Shown piece after piece: positions 28,957-38,130 of a stretch of 64,000 nt of DNA. The first letter of the stretch is position 1. Each line of letters begins with the position of its first letter. Position numbers and translations under genes: made by a program. This stretch comes from Xaviernesmea oryzae. Its GTDB lineage: Bacteria > Pseudomonadota > Alphaproteobacteria > Rhizobiales > Rhizobiaceae. The notes under the pieces are model-generated. The model worked only from the letters and a program-made list of their open reading frames with translations, searched no databases and was not told the origin of the DNA. The stretch spans positions 248,001-312,000 of the forward strand of contig NZ_FOAM01000003.1 of assembly GCF_900109605.1 (NCBI RefSeq), given 5' to 3'.

Positions 28957-29775
28957 ATGACCGAGACGAGTGGTCTGATGAAGGGCAAACGCGGCATCAT
29001 CATGGGCGTCGCCAACAATCGGTCCATCGCCTGGGGGATTGCCAAGGCCATTCATGCCCAAGGCGGCGAGATCGCCTTTACGCATCAGGGCGATGCGCTG
29101 AAGAAGCGGGTCGAGCCTCTGGCCGCCGAGATCGGCGCGGTGATGGCCGGCCATTGCGACGTCTCCGACGAAGCCTCGATCGACGCCGTCTTCGACAATA
29201 TCGAGAAGCTCTGGGGCAAGATCGACTTTCTAGTCCATGCCATCGGCTTTTCCGACAAGGACGAGCTGACCGGCCGCTATGTCGATACCTCGCCCGACAA
29301 TTTCACCAAGACGATGCAGATCTCGGTCTATTCCTTCACCTCGGTGGCACGCCGGGCGGAGAAGCTGATGACCGAGGGCGGCTCGCTGCTGACCATGACC
29401 TATTATGGCGCTGAGAAGGTCATGCCGAACTATAATGTCATGGGCGTGGCCAAGGCGGCGCTCGAGGCCAGCGTCAAATATCTGGCGGTCGATCTCGGCC
29501 CGAAAAATATCCGCGTCAATGCGATCTCGGCCGGCCCGATCAAGACGCTTGCGGCATCCGGCATCGGCGATTTCCGCTATATTCTCAAGTGGAACGAATA
29601 CAACGCCCCGCTGCGCCGAACTGTGACCATCGAAGAGGTGGGCGATGTCGGCCTCTATTTCCTCTGCGATCTCTCTCGCTCGGTGACCGGTGAAGTGCAT
29701 CACGCCGATAGCGGCTATCATGTCGTGGGCATGAAAGCCGTGGATGCGCCCGACATCAGCGTCGTCAAGGACTGA
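28957..29775 (+). CDS. fabI: Enoyl-[acyl-carrier-protein] reductase (NADH)
   Basis: 272 residues. FabI features: KGKRGIIMGVANNRSIAWGIAKA at the start (the atypical nucleotide loop of FabI rather than GxxxGxG), DVSDEASID, LVHAIGFSDKDELTG, and the active-site YNVMGVAKAALEASVKYLA (Tyr and Lys of the YxxxxxxK pair, about residues 159-166). It reduces trans-2-enoyl-ACP in the last step of each fatty-acid elongation round; it is the triclosan target. GAGG lies upstream of the ATG. Rhizobia often carry two fabI genes; this one is next to the DnaJ-like and phosphatase genes as in relatives. Confidence 0.96.
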   Translation: MTETSGLMKGKRGIIMGVANNRSIAWGIAKAIHAQGGEIAFTHQGDALKKRVEPLAAEIGAVMAGHCDVSDEASIDAVFDNIEKLWGKIDFLVHAIGFSDKDELTGRYVDTSPDNFTKTMQISVYSFTSVARRAEKLMTEGGSLLTMTYYGAEKVMPNYNVMGVAKAALEASVKYLAVDLGPKNIRVNAISAGPIKTLAASGIGDFRYILKWNEYNAPLRRTVTIEEVGDVGLYFLCDLSRSVTGEVHHADSGYHVVGMKAVDAPDISVVKD

Positions 29776-29991
29776 GCGCGCAGCAATCCGAAAGCAGATC
29801 GGACGAGGCGGCCTTGTGCCCCAGCGCTCGATCCTGCCACGACATGTCCGCTTCTCGGCGTATTTCGAATTGCCGTGGCCAACTCGGGGGCCCTTCCCTT
29901 TCGGCCCGGCTTGGCAGCGGCGGGTGGAGATCTCGACGCGATCAGGCCAAAGTTGCGCCTGACGCCAGCAATCGATCCGGGAGACCATTCC

Positions 29992-30603
29992 GTGCTCATC
30001 TACATGATCCGCCATGGTCAGACCGATTGGAACGCCGAATTGCGGCTCCAGGGGCAATGCGACATTCCCCTGAATGCGATTGGCCGCCAGCAGGCCACGG
30101 GCAACGGTCTCGCCCTTGCGCGCCTGGTCGGCCCCGATATCGCTCGCTTTGACTTCGTGGCAAGCCCGTTATCGCGCACGCGCGAGACCATGGAACGGTT
30201 GCGCACCGCCATGGGCCTGGCCCCGACGGAATATCGGGTCGATGCCAGGCTGAAGGAAGTTTCCTTCGGCGATTGGGAAGGGTTGACCCTGCCGGAGGTC
30301 GAAATGCGCGATCCGCAGAGACTTGCGGCACGCGAGGCATCGAAATGGGATTTTCTGCCGCCGGGCGAAGCGGCCGAGAGCTACGAGATCCTGTCCTGGC
30401 GCATCGCATCCTGGCTGTCGGACGTCGACAAGCCGACAGTCTGCGTCAGCCATGGCGGCGTCATCCGCGCATTGTTCAAGCTGCTTGGCGCCATGACGCC
30501 GGATGAAGCGGCGATGGGCGCCATTCCCCAGGACCGGATCCTGATGATCCACGACGGCGCCATCGGCTGGATCACACCGGATCTCGCCGACGGAAACCCT
30601 TGA
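29992..30603 (+). CDS. Histidine phosphatase family protein
   Basis: 203 residues from the GTG at 29992 (GGGAG ten bases upstream); an ATG four codons later is also possible. The phosphohistidine loop is IRHGQTDWN at about 6-14, with the second arginine in SPLSRTRETMERL, Glu in KEVSFGDWEG and the second His in CVSHGGVIRALFKLLG. This is the phosphoglycerate-mutase-like superfamily, branch 1; the substrate cannot be told, and similar proteins include CobC and broad phosphatases. It lies between fabI and the convergent DUF1344 gene. Confidence 0.9.
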   Translation: MLIYMIRHGQTDWNAELRLQGQCDIPLNAIGRQQATGNGLALARLVGPDIARFDFVASPLSRTRETMERLRTAMGLAPTEYRVDARLKEVSFGDWEGLTLPEVEMRDPQRLAAREASKWDFLPPGEAAESYEILSWRIASWLSDVDKPTVCVSHGGVIRALFKLLGAMTPDEAAMGAIPQDRILMIHDGAIGWITPDLADGNP

Positions 30604-30627
30604 GTATCCCCTTGGCGAGACGCAATC

Positions 30628-30888
30628 TTACTTGACGACTTCCAGATCGTTGATGACGCGCTTACCGTCGATTTCGGTGTAGAAGACCACGACTTTGACG
30701 CCGGCCTTGAGCCCGTCAAAATCGAATTCTTCAGGCGCCTGATAGCTCTTGCCGTCATCGAGCGACAGGCTGAGCTTTTCCGTATCGACGCTGGTAATGG
30801 TCGCCTCGACATCAGCGCTGTCGGCAAAGGCCGCAAGCGGGGAGAAAACGGCGGCCGCAGCCATCAGGGTCACCACTACGAATCGCAT
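30628..30888 (-). CDS. DUF1344 small periplasmic protein
   Basis: 86 residues. A signal peptide (VVVTLMAAAAVFSPLAAFA, cut near 22) is followed by about 64 residues with ATITSVDTEKLSLSLDDGKSY, PEEFDFDGLKAGVKV and INDLEV, the DUF1344 pattern common in rhizobia. Function unknown; the domain resembles a small beta-barrel. GGAGGGAG lies upstream of the ATG. It is convergent with the phosphatase gene, 24 bases apart. Confidence 0.92.
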   Translation of the reverse strand: MRFVVVTLMAAAAVFSPLAAFADSADVEATITSVDTEKLSLSLDDGKSYQAPEEFDFDGLKAGVKVVVFYTEIDGKRVINDLEVVK

Positions 30889-31261
30889 CCCGCTCTCCCT
30901 CCTTGGCCAAACAGGGCTGATCGCGTCCAGCCCGTAACATCCTTGATTCGACGATCACTACGCAAGCCGGCTGTCGGCGGCGGGCTGGACGAAACGCCAA
31001 GGCGCCCCTCCCTGTCCCGCATTGTGCCGAAACGGATCATGTGCAAGCCGGATGATGTGTGGCGTGCCATTGTGGCAAAAATCGCCCAAAGCCATGACAA
31101 ATCGATGATCCCGGTGAAGTTTTTCGTAAGGTATACAATTGGTTAAAATTTCTTGCCACAATCCGGACATGGTTGCAAAGACCTCTACGGCACACGCGGT
31201 AAGGAATTGTTCATCTCTGCCGCACTATCGTTAGGCTCGAATTGCGGAGATCGTTCGGACA
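30889..31261. other. Intergenic region before the second c-di-GMP gene
   Basis: About 370 bases between divergent genes, with an AT-rich patch near 31110-31155 that could hold a promoter. Short frames on either strand have no family features. Nothing else seen. Confidence 0.4.
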
Positions 31262-33985
31262 GTGGCAGCGGCACAGGATGTCAAAGACCCTATGGCGCGG
31301 CTGGCGCACATCATCAGGCCGTCCCTGGTCTGCGCGGTGCTGACGGCGGTTGCCGTCTTTGCCGGCGCCATGTTCTACCGGGTTCAAAACGAGCACGTGT
31401 TTCGCAGCGAGCTTCGAATCAAGGTCGAAAACGAGCTGAACATCGTGGCGACGCGGCTGGAAGCGCAGGTCGGTGCCAGCATGTCGGTGCTGACGGGCTT
31501 TGCCGATTTGATCGCCGCCGATCCCGACAGCCTTAACCGCACCTTCCCCCAGCTCGGCCGATCGGCGCTTTTGCGCAACCCGAATATCCTGCGCATTGCC
31601 TTGGCGCCCAATGCCAGGATCAGCGCCGTGTCCGCCCGCAGTGGACATGGGTCCGGCTTGGTCCCGAACACGAACCTGACGCGCTTTGCTGTCATGCGCC
31701 GGGCAGTGGAACAGGCGCATGCCAGTGCACGGCCATCGATTTTCGGACCGATGCGCCTGCCGGACGGAAAGACGGCCTTCGAGGTGTTCGCACCCGTCTA
31801 TGAGCGCGAACCGGTGCCAGGCCGCTTCTGGGGCGTTGTCGAAGCCGCCATCGATGCGGATGCACTGCTTGCCGCCGTGCATATGAATGCTTTGCAGGAG
31901 GATCGCGACAACCCGGCGCGCACTGCATCTATTCAACTGGCGATCCGCGATATTGCGTTGGACAACACCGCGCAACACGCCTTTTTCGGCCAGGACAAGA
32001 TATTCGAGGCCTTGCCCGTGCGCCGCATTCTGGCGCTGTCGGGCGCACGCTGGGAACTTGCCGCCGTTCCCGCCAAGGGCTGGAACCAGGCGCCGCCCAG
32101 CACCGGCGCTGCCGACAGGCTGATTGCCGGGGCAATGGCCCTTTCCGCCCTCATCGCCTTTTTCGTGGCGCTGCTCGTCAACGACCGCCGCAATACGCTG
32201 GACACGCTGCGCCGGCGGGAACGCCAGGTGATGAGCCTGTCGCAGCGCCTCGATTTCGCGCTCAGCGCATCGGGAATCGGCGTGTGGGAATTCGATCCGG
32301 TCAGCGCGGTCCAGACCTGGGACGACCGGATGTATGATCTGCATGGCCGCAGCCCGAAAGAAGGCCAGATCGGCCCGGAAAAATGGCGCAAGACCCTGCA
32401 TGAGCATGATGTCGAGGCCTGTCTGGCGGCGCTGCGGCGCGCGGCCTGCGCACCCTACACGGATTATCGCGTGCAATATCGCGTTTGTCTGCCCTTTGGC
32501 GCCGTGCGCCATGTGCGCAGCTTCGGCGCGCCGCATCTGGATGCCGATGGCCGGATGAAGCTGATCGGCATCAGCGTCGATATCACCGACGACGTGACCA
32601 TGACTGAGGAGCTGCGCAAGGCCAAGGCGACCGCCGAGGCGCAGAACCGGGATCTTGCCGAGGCCAACAGCCAGATCGCCTTCAATGCCCTGCACGATCC
32701 ATTGACCGGCCTTGGCAACCGCCGCCAGTTGGACCGGCGTTTGGCGGAAATTGCGGCGGGCCGTCCCCAGGGACTGGCTGGCGCGGCCCTTCTGCATCTC
32801 GACCTCGATCAGTTCAAGCAGATCAACGATACGCTTGGACATGCGGCCGGAGATGCCGTGCTGGTACAGACCGCCAAGGTCTTGCGCGCCCATGTGGGGC
32901 CGGGCGACATGGTGGCGCGCATCGGTGGCGATGAATTCGTGATCATCGTTGCGCGCGCGATCGGCGCGGACGGGCTTTCGGCGATGGCCGAGCGCATCGT
33001 GTCCGTCATGCGCCAGCCTTTCGACTACCAGGGCCTGTCCTGCCGGACCGGCGTCAGCATCGGCATCGCGATTGGCGGCGCCATGGCTGCCGATGCGGCC
33101 AAGCTGATGATCAATGCCGATATCGCGCTTTATCGAGCCAAGGAGAATGGCCGCAACCGCGTCGAATTCTACACCGAGAGCCTGCAGGCAGAGATCATCA
33201 TGCGCAAACGCGTCGCCGATGAGCTGCTGGAAGGGCTGGAGCGCGATGAGTTCGTGGCTTGGTACCAGCCGCAGATCGACGCGGTGAGCGGCGCGCTGGT
33301 CGGGGCCGAGGCGCTGATCCGCTGGAATCATCCGCGCGAGGGCGTGCTGACGCCCGACCGCTTCCTGCCGGTCGCCGAAGAGCTCGGCGTCGTTCCCCTG
33401 ATCGACCAGGCGGTGCTGCGCCGGGCACTGACCGATTCGCTGCGCTGGGCAGCGGCGGATGTGCGCGTGCCCAAGCTTTCGGTCAATGTGTCGGCGCGTC
33501 GGCTGGCCGATCCCGACCTCATTCCAGGGCTGAAAGCGGCCGGCGTTCCGGCCGGCCGGCTCCGCTTCGAACTGGTGGAATCGATTTTCCTCGACGAGAG
33601 CAGCGAGACCGTCAATGCCAACCTCCAAGGCCTGAAGGAGCTGGGCATCGATGTCGAGATCGACGATTTCGGCACAGGGCACACCTCGATCCTCGGCCTT
33701 TTGCGCACGCGGCCGAGCGGGCTGAAGATCGACCGCAGGCTGGTCGCCCCGGTTCTCACCGATCCGAGCGCGCGCCATGTGCTGCGCTCGATCGTCGATA
33801 TCGGTCTTTCTCTGGATCTGAGCATCACCGCCGAGGGCGTGGAAACGCCGGAACAGGCGGCACTCCTGACCGATCTCGGCTGCACCACGCTGCAGGGCTA
33901 TGCCTTCGCCCGCCCCCTGCCGCCGGATGCCTTCCTGCGCTACATGCTCTCTGATGCGAACGTGCCGGCCCGAACCGTGGCATGA
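31262..33985 (+). CDS. Membrane-bound GGDEF-EAL c-di-GMP protein with periplasmic sensor and PAS
   Basis: 907 residues; GTG at 31262, with an ATG at 31292 as alternative. Membrane spans at about 20-38 and 282-303 enclose a periplasmic region of about 240 residues, probably CHASE-like (VENELNIVATRLEAQVGASMSVLTGFADLI near its start). A PAS/PAC region (about 315-440, with GIGVWEFDP and GISVDITDDV) precedes GGDEF (about 460-630), where GGDEF is intact at 555-559. EAL (about 650-895) keeps EALIRW (E683), FELVES, DDFGTG, KIDR and AEGVET. Both catalytic domains look competent, unlike the protein at 299. Inferred: inner-membrane sensor balancing c-di-GMP synthesis and breakdown. Confidence 0.92.
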   Translation: MAAAQDVKDPMARLAHIIRPSLVCAVLTAVAVFAGAMFYRVQNEHVFRSELRIKVENELNIVATRLEAQVGASMSVLTGFADLIAADPDSLNRTFPQLGRSALLRNPNILRIALAPNARISAVSARSGHGSGLVPNTNLTRFAVMRRAVEQAHASARPSIFGPMRLPDGKTAFEVFAPVYEREPVPGRFWGVVEAAIDADALLAAVHMNALQEDRDNPARTASIQLAIRDIALDNTAQHAFFGQDKIFEALPVRRILALSGARWELAAVPAKGWNQAPPSTGAADRLIAGAMALSALIAFFVALLVNDRRNTLDTLRRRERQVMSLSQRLDFALSASGIGVWEFDPVSAVQTWDDRMYDLHGRSPKEGQIGPEKWRKTLHEHDVEACLAALRRAACAPYTDYRVQYRVCLPFGAVRHVRSFGAPHLDADGRMKLIGISVDITDDVTMTEELRKAKATAEAQNRDLAEANSQIAFNALHDPLTGLGNRRQLDRRLAEIAAGRPQGLAGAALLHLDLDQFKQINDTLGHAAGDAVLVQTAKVLRAHVGPGDMVARIGGDEFVIIVARAIGADGLSAMAERIVSVMRQPFDYQGLSCRTGVSIGIAIGGAMAADAAKLMINADIALYRAKENGRNRVEFYTESLQAEIIMRKRVADELLEGLERDEFVAWYQPQIDAVSGALVGAEALIRWNHPREGVLTPDRFLPVAEELGVVPLIDQAVLRRALTDSLRWAAADVRVPKLSVNVSARRLADPDLIPGLKAAGVPAGRLRFELVESIFLDESSETVNANLQGLKELGIDVEIDDFGTGHTSILGLLRTRPSGLKIDRRLVAPVLTDPSARHVLRSIVDIGLSLDLSITAEGVETPEQAALLTDLGCTTLQGYAFARPLPPDAFLRYMLSDANVPARTVA

Positions 33986-34100
33986 CGCACCGGCATCGGC
34001 GATGAAAAACCGGCTGCCACTTTTCCGCGACATGCAGTAAGACGGGCGCCGAGCACAACAGGCCGGCGCCATCGCGCGGGCCGCATTCCGGTTTCAGTCC

Positions 34101-35204
34101 ATGTCGCACAACACCTTCGGCCATCTTTTCCGCGTCACCACCTGGGGCGAGAGCCATGGCCCGGCGCTCGGCTGCGTGGTCGATGGCTGCCCGCCCGGGC
34201 TCTCCTTCACGCTTGGCGAACTCCAGGCCTATCTCGACAAGCGCAAGCCTGGGCAATCCCGCTTCGTTACCCAGCGGCGCGAGGAGGATCTGGTGCGCGT
34301 GCTCTCGGGAGTGATGCCCGGCGAGGACGGCGAGACGCTGACGACGACGGGCACGCCGATCTCGATGATGATCGAAAACACCGACCAGCGCTCCAAGGAT
34401 TATGGTGAAATCGCCCGGCGCTACCGTCCCGGCCATGCCGACTATGCCTATGACGTCAAATATGGCATCCGCGACTATCGCGGCGGTGGCCGCTCCTCCG
34501 CACGCGAGACGGCGGCGCGCGTGGCGGCGGGCGCGATTGCCCGCAAGGTCGTGCCTGGGCTCACCGTTCGTGCCGCTCTGGTTCAGATCGGCAAGCACCG
34601 GATCGACCGCGCGCGCTGGGACTGGGCCGAGGTCGACAACAACCCCTTCTTCTGCCCGGACCCCGCAAGCGTGCCCGTCTGGGAAGACTATCTCGACGGC
34701 ATCCGCAAGGCCGGCTCCTCCGTCGGCGCGGTGGTGGAAGTCGTGGCCGAAGGTGTGCCGGCGGGCCTCGGCGCGCCGATCTATGCCAAGCTCGACCAGG
34801 ATATTGCCGGCCTGCTGATGTCGATCAACGCCGTCAAGGGCGTGGAGATCGGCGATGGCTTCGGCGCGGCAGAATTGACCGGCGAGGAGAATGCCGACGA
34901 GATGCGCATGGGCAATGACGGGCAGCCGCTGTTTCTCTCCAATCATGCCGGCGGCATTCTTGGTGGCATTTCCACCGGGCAGCCTGTTATCGCCCGCTTC
35001 GCCATCAAGCCAACCTCCTCGATTCTCACCGAGCGCCGCTCCATCGATGCCGATGGCCATAATGTCGATGTGCGCACAAAGGGCCGCCACGACCCCTGTG
35101 TCGGCATCCGCGCCGTGCCGATCGGCGAGGCCATGGTCGCCTGCGCCATTGCCGACCATTATCTGCGCGATCGGGGACAGACCGGACGGTTGGGCAAGGC
35201 TTAA
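34101..35204 (+). CDS. aroC: Chorismate synthase
   Basis: 367 residues, full family length. Signatures: [20 protein letters not shown] at the start, [37 protein letters not shown] (about 107-143), [21 protein letters not shown], and [17 protein letters not shown] near the end. It converts EPSP to chorismate using reduced FMN, the last common step of aromatic amino-acid synthesis. It ends eight bases before the stop of the convergent glycosylase gene. Confidence 0.99.
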   Translation: MSHNTFGHLFRVTTWGESHGPALGCVVDGCPPGLSFTLGELQAYLDKRKPGQSRFVTQRREEDLVRVLSGVMPGEDGETLTTTGTPISMMIENTDQRSKDYGEIARRYRPGHADYAYDVKYGIRDYRGGGRSSARETAARVAAGAIARKVVPGLTVRAALVQIGKHRIDRARWDWAEVDNNPFFCPDPASVPVWEDYLDGIRKAGSSVGAVVEVVAEGVPAGLGAPIYAKLDQDIAGLLMSINAVKGVEIGDGFGAAELTGEENADEMRMGNDGQPLFLSNHAGGILGGISTGQPVIARFAIKPTSSILTERRSIDADGHNVDVRTKGRHDPCVGIRAVPIGEAMVACAIADHYLRDRGQTGRLGKA

Positions 35205-35212
35205 CGATCAGC

Positions 35213-36406
35213 TCAGGGCTCTGCGCGCGCACCGTCCAGCCAGCTTGTCCGCTCCAGGCCGGAAAAGCGTACGAGCCGCTGAAGCTCGGCCTCCAGCCGC
35301 TCCATCCGACCGGCGGAGGCGCGTAAGGCCGGCTCCCACCAGAGCCGCTTGACCTCCAGCGTGCCCTGCTTGCGGTTGGCCTTCATGTCGATGCGGCCAA
35401 CCAGGCGATCGCCCTCCATCAGCGGGAAGACGTAATAGCCATATTGGCGTTTGGCTTCGGGCACGAAGACCTCGATGCGATAGAAGAAGCCGAACAGCCG
35501 CTCGGCCCGCGCCCGGTCGCGCAAGACGGGATCGAACGGGCTGAGCACGCGCAGCCGAGGCGGCATGGGCGCCAGGCTTTCGAGCGAGGTTTCGAGATCC
35601 GTCAGGGCAAAGGCCGCGCGCGCAGTGCCATCGACGCACTCCGCTTGAACGGGCACAAGCTCGCTGCGATGCGCCTCCACCCAGGCCTTGGCCTCCTGCG
35701 GCGAGACCAGATCCCAAAAGGCGGCGATCTCGCCCGAAGTGGCGAAGCCGAGCCGGGAAAGCGCCTCGCGGCAGCACCAGTCGATGAAGTCGGTCTCGCT
35801 GATCTCCGCTTCGAAATGTGCCTGCGGAATCACGCGCTCCGAGAGATCGTAGACCTTCTGGAAATTGTCGCGCCGGCTGATGGCGATCCGGCCTGTCTGC
35901 CAGAGAAATTCGAGCGCGGTCTTGGATGGATGCCAGTTCCACCAGCCGCCGCCCTGATGGCCCGGCGCCTCGAAATCGCGCGAGAGCAACGCCCCCTCCT
36001 CGACGATCCGGCGATAGGTACCCTCGACCGCCTCCTCGAATCCCTCCGGCCGCCAGCGCCGCCAGCGCTCCAGCAAAATCGGTGCGCGGCGGCGGAAGCG
36101 GTGTTTCCAGACAGGGTAGAAGCGCATGGGGATCAGCGCGGCATCATGGGTCCAATGCTCGAACAGGCCGCGCTCGCGCTCCAGGAGATGCACGAGATCT
36201 TCGCGGCGATAGGTCTGCGCGCGCGAAAACAGGATCTGGTGATGTGCCCGCTCCACGGTCTGGATGCTGTCGACCTGAACGAAGCCCAGCCGGTCGACGA
36301 GCGACAGCAGATCGAGCCGGCCGAGCCTGCGGCCCGGCGGATCGGCAAGACCCTGACGGCTGAGGAAAACCAGGCGGGCGGTTGGGTTCGAAAGACATAG
36401 GCTCAT
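35213..36406 (-). CDS. YcaQ-type DNA glycosylase (winged-helix, crosslink repair family)
   Basis: 397 residues. Matches the YcaQ/AlkZ family (former DUF1006): LLSLVDRLGFVQVDSIQTVERAHHQILFSR (about 31-60) carries the QxD catalytic motif, followed by LVHLLERERGLFEHWTHDAALIP, SKTALEFLWQTGRIAISRR and PFDPVLRDRARAERLFGFFYRIEVF-VPEAKRQYGYYV. E. coli YcaQ and Streptomyces AlkZ unhook interstrand crosslinks and remove bulky N7-alkyl adducts. An AAGGAGG site lies rather far (about 21 bases) upstream of the ATG and can pair with CCTCCTT in between. Confidence 0.93.
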   Translation of the reverse strand: MSLCLSNPTARLVFLSRQGLADPPGRRLGRLDLLSLVDRLGFVQVDSIQTVERAHHQILFSRAQTYRREDLVHLLERERGLFEHWTHDAALIPMRFYPVWKHRFRRRAPILLERWRRWRPEGFEEAVEGTYRRIVEEGALLSRDFEAPGHQGGGWWNWHPSKTALEFLWQTGRIAISRRDNFQKVYDLSERVIPQAHFEAEISETDFIDWCCREALSRLGFATSGEIAAFWDLVSPQEAKAWVEAHRSELVPVQAECVDGTARAAFALTDLETSLESLAPMPPRLRVLSPFDPVLRDRARAERLFGFFYRIEVFVPEAKRQYGYYVFPLMEGDRLVGRIDMKANRKQGTLEVKRLWWEPALRASAGRMERLEAELQRLVRFSGLERTSWLDGARAEP

Positions 36407-36408
36407 GC

Positions 36409-36434
36409 AAGGAGGCTAGCAAATGTTCCTCCTT
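36409..36434. promoter_or_regulatory. Inverted repeat carrying Shine-Dalgarno sequences for both strands
   Basis: AAGGAGG (36409-36415) and CCTCCTT (36428-36434) form a 7-bp inverted repeat with a 12-nt loop, right before the ycaQ-type gene. On the minus strand the right arm reads AAGGAGG and the left arm CCTCCTT, so the leader could fold and hide that ribosome site. Confidence 0.35.
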
Positions 36435-36479
36435 TGTTCAAACAGATCCCATGCGCTGGCAGCTTTTCGATGTGATTGA
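36423..36479 (+). CDS. Candidate 18-residue leader-type ORF upstream of bioM
   Basis: The frame MFLLCSNRSHALAAFRCD starts at an ATG seven bases after a perfect AAGGAGG and ends at a TGA at 36477. Its ribosome site is better than that of most genes here, but its length gives no independent coding support, and the AAGGAGG may only be one arm of the inverted repeat at 36409-36434. It precedes bioM by about 165 bases. Confidence 0.2.
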   Translation: MFLLCSNRSHALAAFRCD

Positions 36480-36644
36480 TCAGGAGCCTTGCGGCGGCAT
36501 TGGAGTGACCTTTAAAACTGGGCCGACAACCCCTTTCTGCGGGACGATGCCTTGACGGCCAATCCTGTTCCTCGCAAAGCCACGGCTGGCGGCGGGCTCA
36601 TGGGCCAAGGTCTTCGCAAGCCGCTTCTTGAAGAGGACGACGTC

Positions 36645-37322
36645 GTGGATATTCGCTTTTCCGCCTGCTCGCTCAGCTACGGCGAACGCCGCGTGCTCGA
36701 ACCGCTGACGCTCGACCTCAAGGAGGAGCGAATCGGCATTATCGGCCTGAACGGATCCGGCAAGTCCTCCTTCGCGCGGCTGATCAACGGGCTTCAGGTT
36801 CCCTCCTCAGGCATGGTCACGGTCAATGGCATCGACACGGCGGCTGATCCGGCGGCGGCGGCGCGTGAGGCCGGCTTCATCTTTCAGTCGCCGCAGAACC
36901 AAGTCATCCTGCCTGTCGTGGCCGACGACATCGCGCTTGGCCTGACGAGCCGGGGCATCGGCAAGGCCCAGGCGGCCGAGCAGGTCGGCGCCATTCTCCG
37001 ACGCTTCGGCATCGAGGCGCTCGCCCGCCGCCGGGTTCATGAACTGTCCGGCGGGGAATTGCAGCTCGTGGCGCTCGCCAGCGTGCTGGTGACCGAGCCG
37101 TCCCTGGTGATTTTCGACGAGCCGACCAACCAGCTAGATCTGAGGAACCGTCGCAAGGTGGCCGATGCCATTCACGGGTTGGATCGGCCGGCCATCGTCG
37201 TCAGCCATGATCTGGCGCTGATCGCGGATTTTCCGCGCGTGCTGCTGTTTCACGAAGGCAGGCTGATTGCCGATGGTGCGGCGGCCGGCGTGATCCGCGC
37301 CTATGAGCAGGTGGCCGCATGA
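36645..37322 (+). CDS. bioM: Biotin ECF transporter ATPase BioM
   Basis: 225 residues from the GTG at 36645, chosen because the ABC fold starts at once (VDIRFSACSLSYGERRVL) with GAGG ten bases upstream; a TTG at 36552 and an ATG at 36600 would add an unrelated leader. ABC motifs: GLNGSGKSSFARLI (Walker A), FIFQSPQNQVILPVVADDIALGL (Q-loop), ELSGGELQLVALASVL (signature), LVIFDEPTNQLD (Walker B) and VVSHDLALI (His switch). With BioN and BioY it forms a biotin-import energy-coupling-factor transporter. It overlaps bioN by four bases. I found no BioR operator (TTATCTATAA type) upstream. Confidence 0.93.
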   Translation: MDIRFSACSLSYGERRVLEPLTLDLKEERIGIIGLNGSGKSSFARLINGLQVPSSGMVTVNGIDTAADPAAAAREAGFIFQSPQNQVILPVVADDIALGLTSRGIGKAQAAEQVGAILRRFGIEALARRRVHELSGGELQLVALASVLVTEPSLVIFDEPTNQLDLRNRRKVADAIHGLDRPAIVVSHDLALIADFPRVLLFHEGRLIADGAAAGVIRAYEQVAA

Positions 37323-37939
37323 TCGCGAGCCTCTATGTCGAGGGCAGGACGCCCTTTCATCGGCTGCCTGCCGGCGCCAAGCTTCTGCTGCTTGTCCTCG
37401 TCGGCATTGGCCTGGCCTTTCTCCACTCGCCTTGGGTTCTGGGTGGGGCCCTCGTGATCTGCGCCATGCCCTATGTCCTGTTGCGGCTTCCCTTTTCCGA
37501 AACGCGCCGGCGGCTGGGGCTCATGGTCCTCACCGTTCTGCTTCTGGGGCTGGCCACCGCCTGGTTCGAATCGCCCCTGGCAGGGTTGGTTGCCTGCCTG
37601 CGCATCCTGGCCCTGGTCCTTCTGGCAGCGGCGGTGACCGCGACCTCCGAGATCGCCGACATGATGGCCGCGGTCACGCGGGCGATGATGCCGCTGGAGC
37701 GATTGGGTCTTATAAAGGCGCAGGATGTCGGCCTGGCGCTCGGCCTGGCCTTGCGTTTCGCGCCGGAGATCGCCGGCCGCCATCAGGCGCTCGTGGCCGC
37801 CCATCGCGCGCGCGGCCTCAAGCCCCGCTGGTGCCATATCCTTCCGGCGCTGATCGTGCTCACGCTGAAAGAGGCTGACGAGGTGGCCCGCGCCATTGAC
37901 GCGCGCGGCCTGCGCGGCCACAAAGCAAGCGACAGATGA
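37319..37939 (+). CDS. bioN: Biotin ECF transporter transmembrane protein BioN
   Basis: 206 residues with about five membrane spans (starting LLLLVLVGIGLAFLHSPWVL and LGLMVLTVLLLGLATAWFESPL). The EcfT coupling signature is seen twice as Ala-Arg-Gly-like sequences, AAHRARGLKPR (about 161) and AIDARGLRG (about 191), which contact the ATPase. BioN is the T subunit linking BioM to the biotin-binding BioY. Its ATG overlaps the bioM stop (ATGA). bioY follows after 190 bases containing a strong hairpin. Confidence 0.93.
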   Translation: MIASLYVEGRTPFHRLPAGAKLLLLVLVGIGLAFLHSPWVLGGALVICAMPYVLLRLPFSETRRRLGLMVLTVLLLGLATAWFESPLAGLVACLRILALVLLAAAVTATSEIADMMAAVTRAMMPLERLGLIKAQDVGLALGLALRFAPEIAGRHQALVAAHRARGLKPRWCHILPALIVLTLKEADEVARAIDARGLRGHKASDR

Positions 37940-38019
37940 TGCATCGATAGCTCATAGACGCGCCTGCATGTCCCTTCTGCCGGCAAGCCCGCGCCCTGCA
38001 GCTTGCAGTCTTCTCGTGT

Positions 38020-38049
38020 CATTTCCGGTCGGCCCGCCGATCGGAAATG
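38020..38049. promoter_or_regulatory. Long stem-loop between bioN and bioY
   Basis: CATTTCCGGTCGG (38020-38032) pairs with CCGATCGGAAATG (38037-38049): 13 base pairs including one G-U wobble, with a 4-nt loop CCCG. It lies 80 bases past the bioN stop and 80 before the bioY start. No T tract follows, so it may be an mRNA processing or stability element, or an operator. Confidence 0.5.
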
Positions 38050-38130
38050 CTCGTGCCAACGCCATCGAATGGCTTGAGATCCCGGCGTCCACAAGCTGGG
38101 TTTGAGCCTGACCAAGGAGTTTTCACTGCC

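Noticed and set aside
31211-34072. A 953-codon open frame on the minus strand across the GGDEF-EAL gene
   Set aside because: It is the high-GC shadow of the plus-strand gene, whose domains are complete; the antisense translation has no family features.
33825-35159. A 444-codon minus-strand frame over aroC
   Set aside because: Antisense to chorismate synthase with all its motifs; composition is that of a GC-rich shadow.
37564-37573. tRNA T-loop-like GTTCGAATCG
   Set aside because: It lies within bioN coding sequence and no cloverleaf arms flank it.
36407-38130. BioR operator (TTATCTATAA type) near bioMNY
   Set aside because: Read through 36407-36645 and 37940-38130 and found no match.
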